Shown here in pieces: positions 63,065-64,000 of a stretch of 64,000 bases of DNA. Both the position numbers and the translations under genes were made by a program. Source of the stretch: Acidocella sp. 20-57-95 (GTDB lineage Bacteria > Pseudomonadota > Alphaproteobacteria > Acetobacterales > Acetobacteraceae). The stretch is from positions 1 through 64,000 of the forward strand of contig NCAT01000004.1 of NCBI GenBank assembly GCA_002255575.1, read 5' to 3'. Position 1 is the stretch's first letter. Each line of letters starts with the position of its first letter. The notes beneath the pieces were generated by a model. The model ran no database searches. It worked only from the letters and a program-made list of their open reading frames with translations, and was not told where the DNA came from.

Positions 63065-63867
63065 AATTGGATCGGGAATAAAATCACTGAGGCGACCGGT
63101 CGGCCAGCCAGCATCGCCGGATTAAATACCCAGTTCAGCGCAGCGTGGCGCGCGGCATCATCCAGGATGGCATAGCCCGAGCTGGACATGACATCCACTT
63201 GCACCGCCCGGCCGGTCTCTGAGACATGGATCGAGAGCAGTACCCGGCCTTGTTCACCATGCTCTCGGGCAGCTTCCGGGTAAGGCGGTTTAGGGTTGAG
63301 GTTGGCATCTGGTGTCGCCAAAATCATGCGCCCATATGCCTGCCCCTGCCCGGCTGGCTGGTTGTCCCCCAGATGCGATGGTGCCGCGACTGACGGGCGT
63401 GGGGCGGCATGGGTAACGGCGTGGTGTGGCGGCGCGGGCGCCGGCGGTGGTGGGACAGGCAAAGCAGGCGCCTCTGCCAACGGAGGCGGTTTGGGCAGCG
63501 GCGGCGCTGGTGGCTGGGGTGTTGGCGGTTGCGGTGTTGGCTGTGGTACGGGCTTCGGCACGGGCTGCGGGGTGATGGGCGCTTGGGGTACCGGCTGTGC
63601 AATTGCCAACGGGCCGGTGCCCACATAAGGGGATTTATCAATCACTAATTCCAGGCTTGGCTCCACCGGCGGGCGCGGCAAGCGGTCCCAACGCAGCGCC
63701 AGCAATATTGCCAGCACCGGCAGCACATGCAGAACAACGCCACCCAACCCAGCTCGCAGTTTTTGAAATGGCGGCGCTACGACGGCGCGTTTGGCATCCT
63801 GGTCAGCACGCAGCCCGGTGGCGACGTTGGGCTGAGATTCCAACGCGGCCGGGCGTTTAATCCTCAA
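63046..63867 (-). CDS. Energy transducer TonB-family protein
   Basis: The 273-residue protein has an N-terminal membrane helix (about 40-60), a long Pro-rich spacer full of PQP, PTP and PPP runs (about 85-170), and a C-terminal TonB domain (NLNPKPPYPEAAREHGEQGRVLLSIHVSETGRAVQVDVMSSSGYAILDDAARHAALNWVFNPA). It couples the proton gradient to outer-membrane transport. Translation probably starts at TTG 63867, overlapping the CDF gene stop by 11 bases; no better start is seen upstream because an in-frame TGA precedes it. No ExbB/D is nearby. Confidence 0.88.
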   Translation of the reverse strand: MRIKRPAALESQPNVATGLRADQDAKRAVVAPPFQKLRAGLGGVVLHVLPVLAILLALRWDRLPRPPVEPSLELVIDKSPYVGTGPLAIAQPVPQAPITPQPVPKPVPQPTPQPPTPQPPAPPLPKPPPLAEAPALPVPPPPAPAPPHHAVTHAAPRPSVAAPSHLGDNQPAGQGQAYGRMILATPDANLNPKPPYPEAAREHGEQGRVLLSIHVSETGRAVQVDVMSSSGYAILDDAARHAALNWVFNPAMLAGRPVASVILFPIQFQLDAP

Positions 63868-64000
63868 TCAACACGCCCTCATGTTTGGCTTTTTCTTCCG
63901 GCTCTACATGAATGGTAATCACCGCACCCGGCATTTCATGCTTGAGCGCAGCCTCAATACGGTCGCAAATATCATGCGCTTCATCCACACTCATGGCCCC
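63857..64000 (-). CDS. Cation diffusion facilitator (CDF) metal transporter, C-terminal end only
   Basis: The - strand frame is open from the window edge to TAA at 63857-63859 and reads SVDEAHDICDRIEAALKHE, then PGAVITIHVEPEEKAKHEG, ending LIED, 47 residues in all. This is the end of the cytoplasmic metallochaperone-like domain of FieF/CzcD-type zinc or iron exporters, where SVxEAHxxxDxIE and the V-x-I-H-x-E-P pattern are conserved. The membrane part lies beyond the window. The stop overlaps the tonB start, so the two are coupled. Confidence 0.85.
   Translation of the reverse strand, partial: GAMSVDEAHDICDRIEAALKHEMPGAVITIHVEPEEKAKHEGVLIED

Overview
The window is about 58-60% GC by eye, densely coded, and has an alphaproteobacterial gene set: a MaoC-phosphate acetyltransferase fusion, a class I PHA synthase, a FadN-like beta-oxidation operon, KdsB next to prephenate dehydratase, a cytochrome c552/CycM-like membrane cytochrome, and palindromic intergenic repeats of the kind common in alphaproteobacteria. 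The tail of the large beta-helical exoprotein at the left edge resembles filamentous-haemagglutinin-like proteins of Acetobacteraceae, so an acidophilic or acetic-acid-bacterium relative is the best guess. This is inference from family resemblance, not from a database search.

Layout. (1) 0-14.3 kb is a surface and signalling block: the end of a giant repeat exoprotein, a TPR-CHAT (caspase-like) lipoprotein and a membrane Ser/Thr kinase on the + strand; then a membrane HExxH protein, an OmpA-type lattice protein, a Na/Pi-type transporter and an FHA-PP2C phosphatase on the - strand; then a STAS protein, a HATPase anti-sigma-type kinase and a TIR-WD40 membrane protein on the + strand. Phosphatase, STAS and HATPase form a complete partner-switching module. 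(2) 14.3-19.1 kb is a probable oxygen-regulated operon (perfect FNR-type palindrome) with a small unknown gene, PHA synthase, MaoC-Pta and acetate kinase. (3) 19.1-22.4 kb holds a secreted isochorismatase-like protein without its usual cysteine, an FHS-family sugar transporter, and a deletion scar joining the start of an alpha-2-macroglobulin gene to the end of pbpC. (4) 22.7-30.3 kb is a VgrG cassette (VgrG, DUF2169-pentapeptide, pentapeptide, DUF3540, DUF4150/PAAR-like) with no type VI core genes in view. (5) 30.4-41.9 kb is mixed housekeeping: PLP dehydratase, two glycosyltransferases and peroxiredoxin in one overlapping - strand string, YqgE, a broken gene, PheA and KdsB, a di-domain cytochrome c, an inositol-phosphatase-family enzyme and YejA-YejB without YejE/F. 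(6) 42-52.3 kb is fatty-acid and acetate activation: acyl-CoA dehydrogenase, FadB-type enzyme, thiolase, MerR regulator, FadD, cold-shock protein and acetyl-CoA synthetase. (7) 52.3-64 kb starts with a duplicated palindromic repeat block, then a GT87-like membrane protein, TrpS, MurJ, a CHAP lipoprotein, a SIMPL protein, a small glycan locus (methyltransferase, glycosyltransferase remnant, GT4 enzyme, Gmd, Rmd), TonB, and the end of a CDF metal transporter.

How the parts fit. The carbon genes point to a cell that burns fatty acids to acetyl-CoA, activates acetate, and under low oxygen stores acyl-CoA as polyester or converts it to acetate plus ATP. The glycosyltransferases and GDP-6-deoxyhexose genes serve the envelope. 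The most unusual content is the signalling block (CHAT, kinase, partner switch, TIR-WD40) and the VgrG/pentapeptide cassette lying beside a deletion scar. I saw no tRNA, rRNA, CRISPR array, transposase or integrase.
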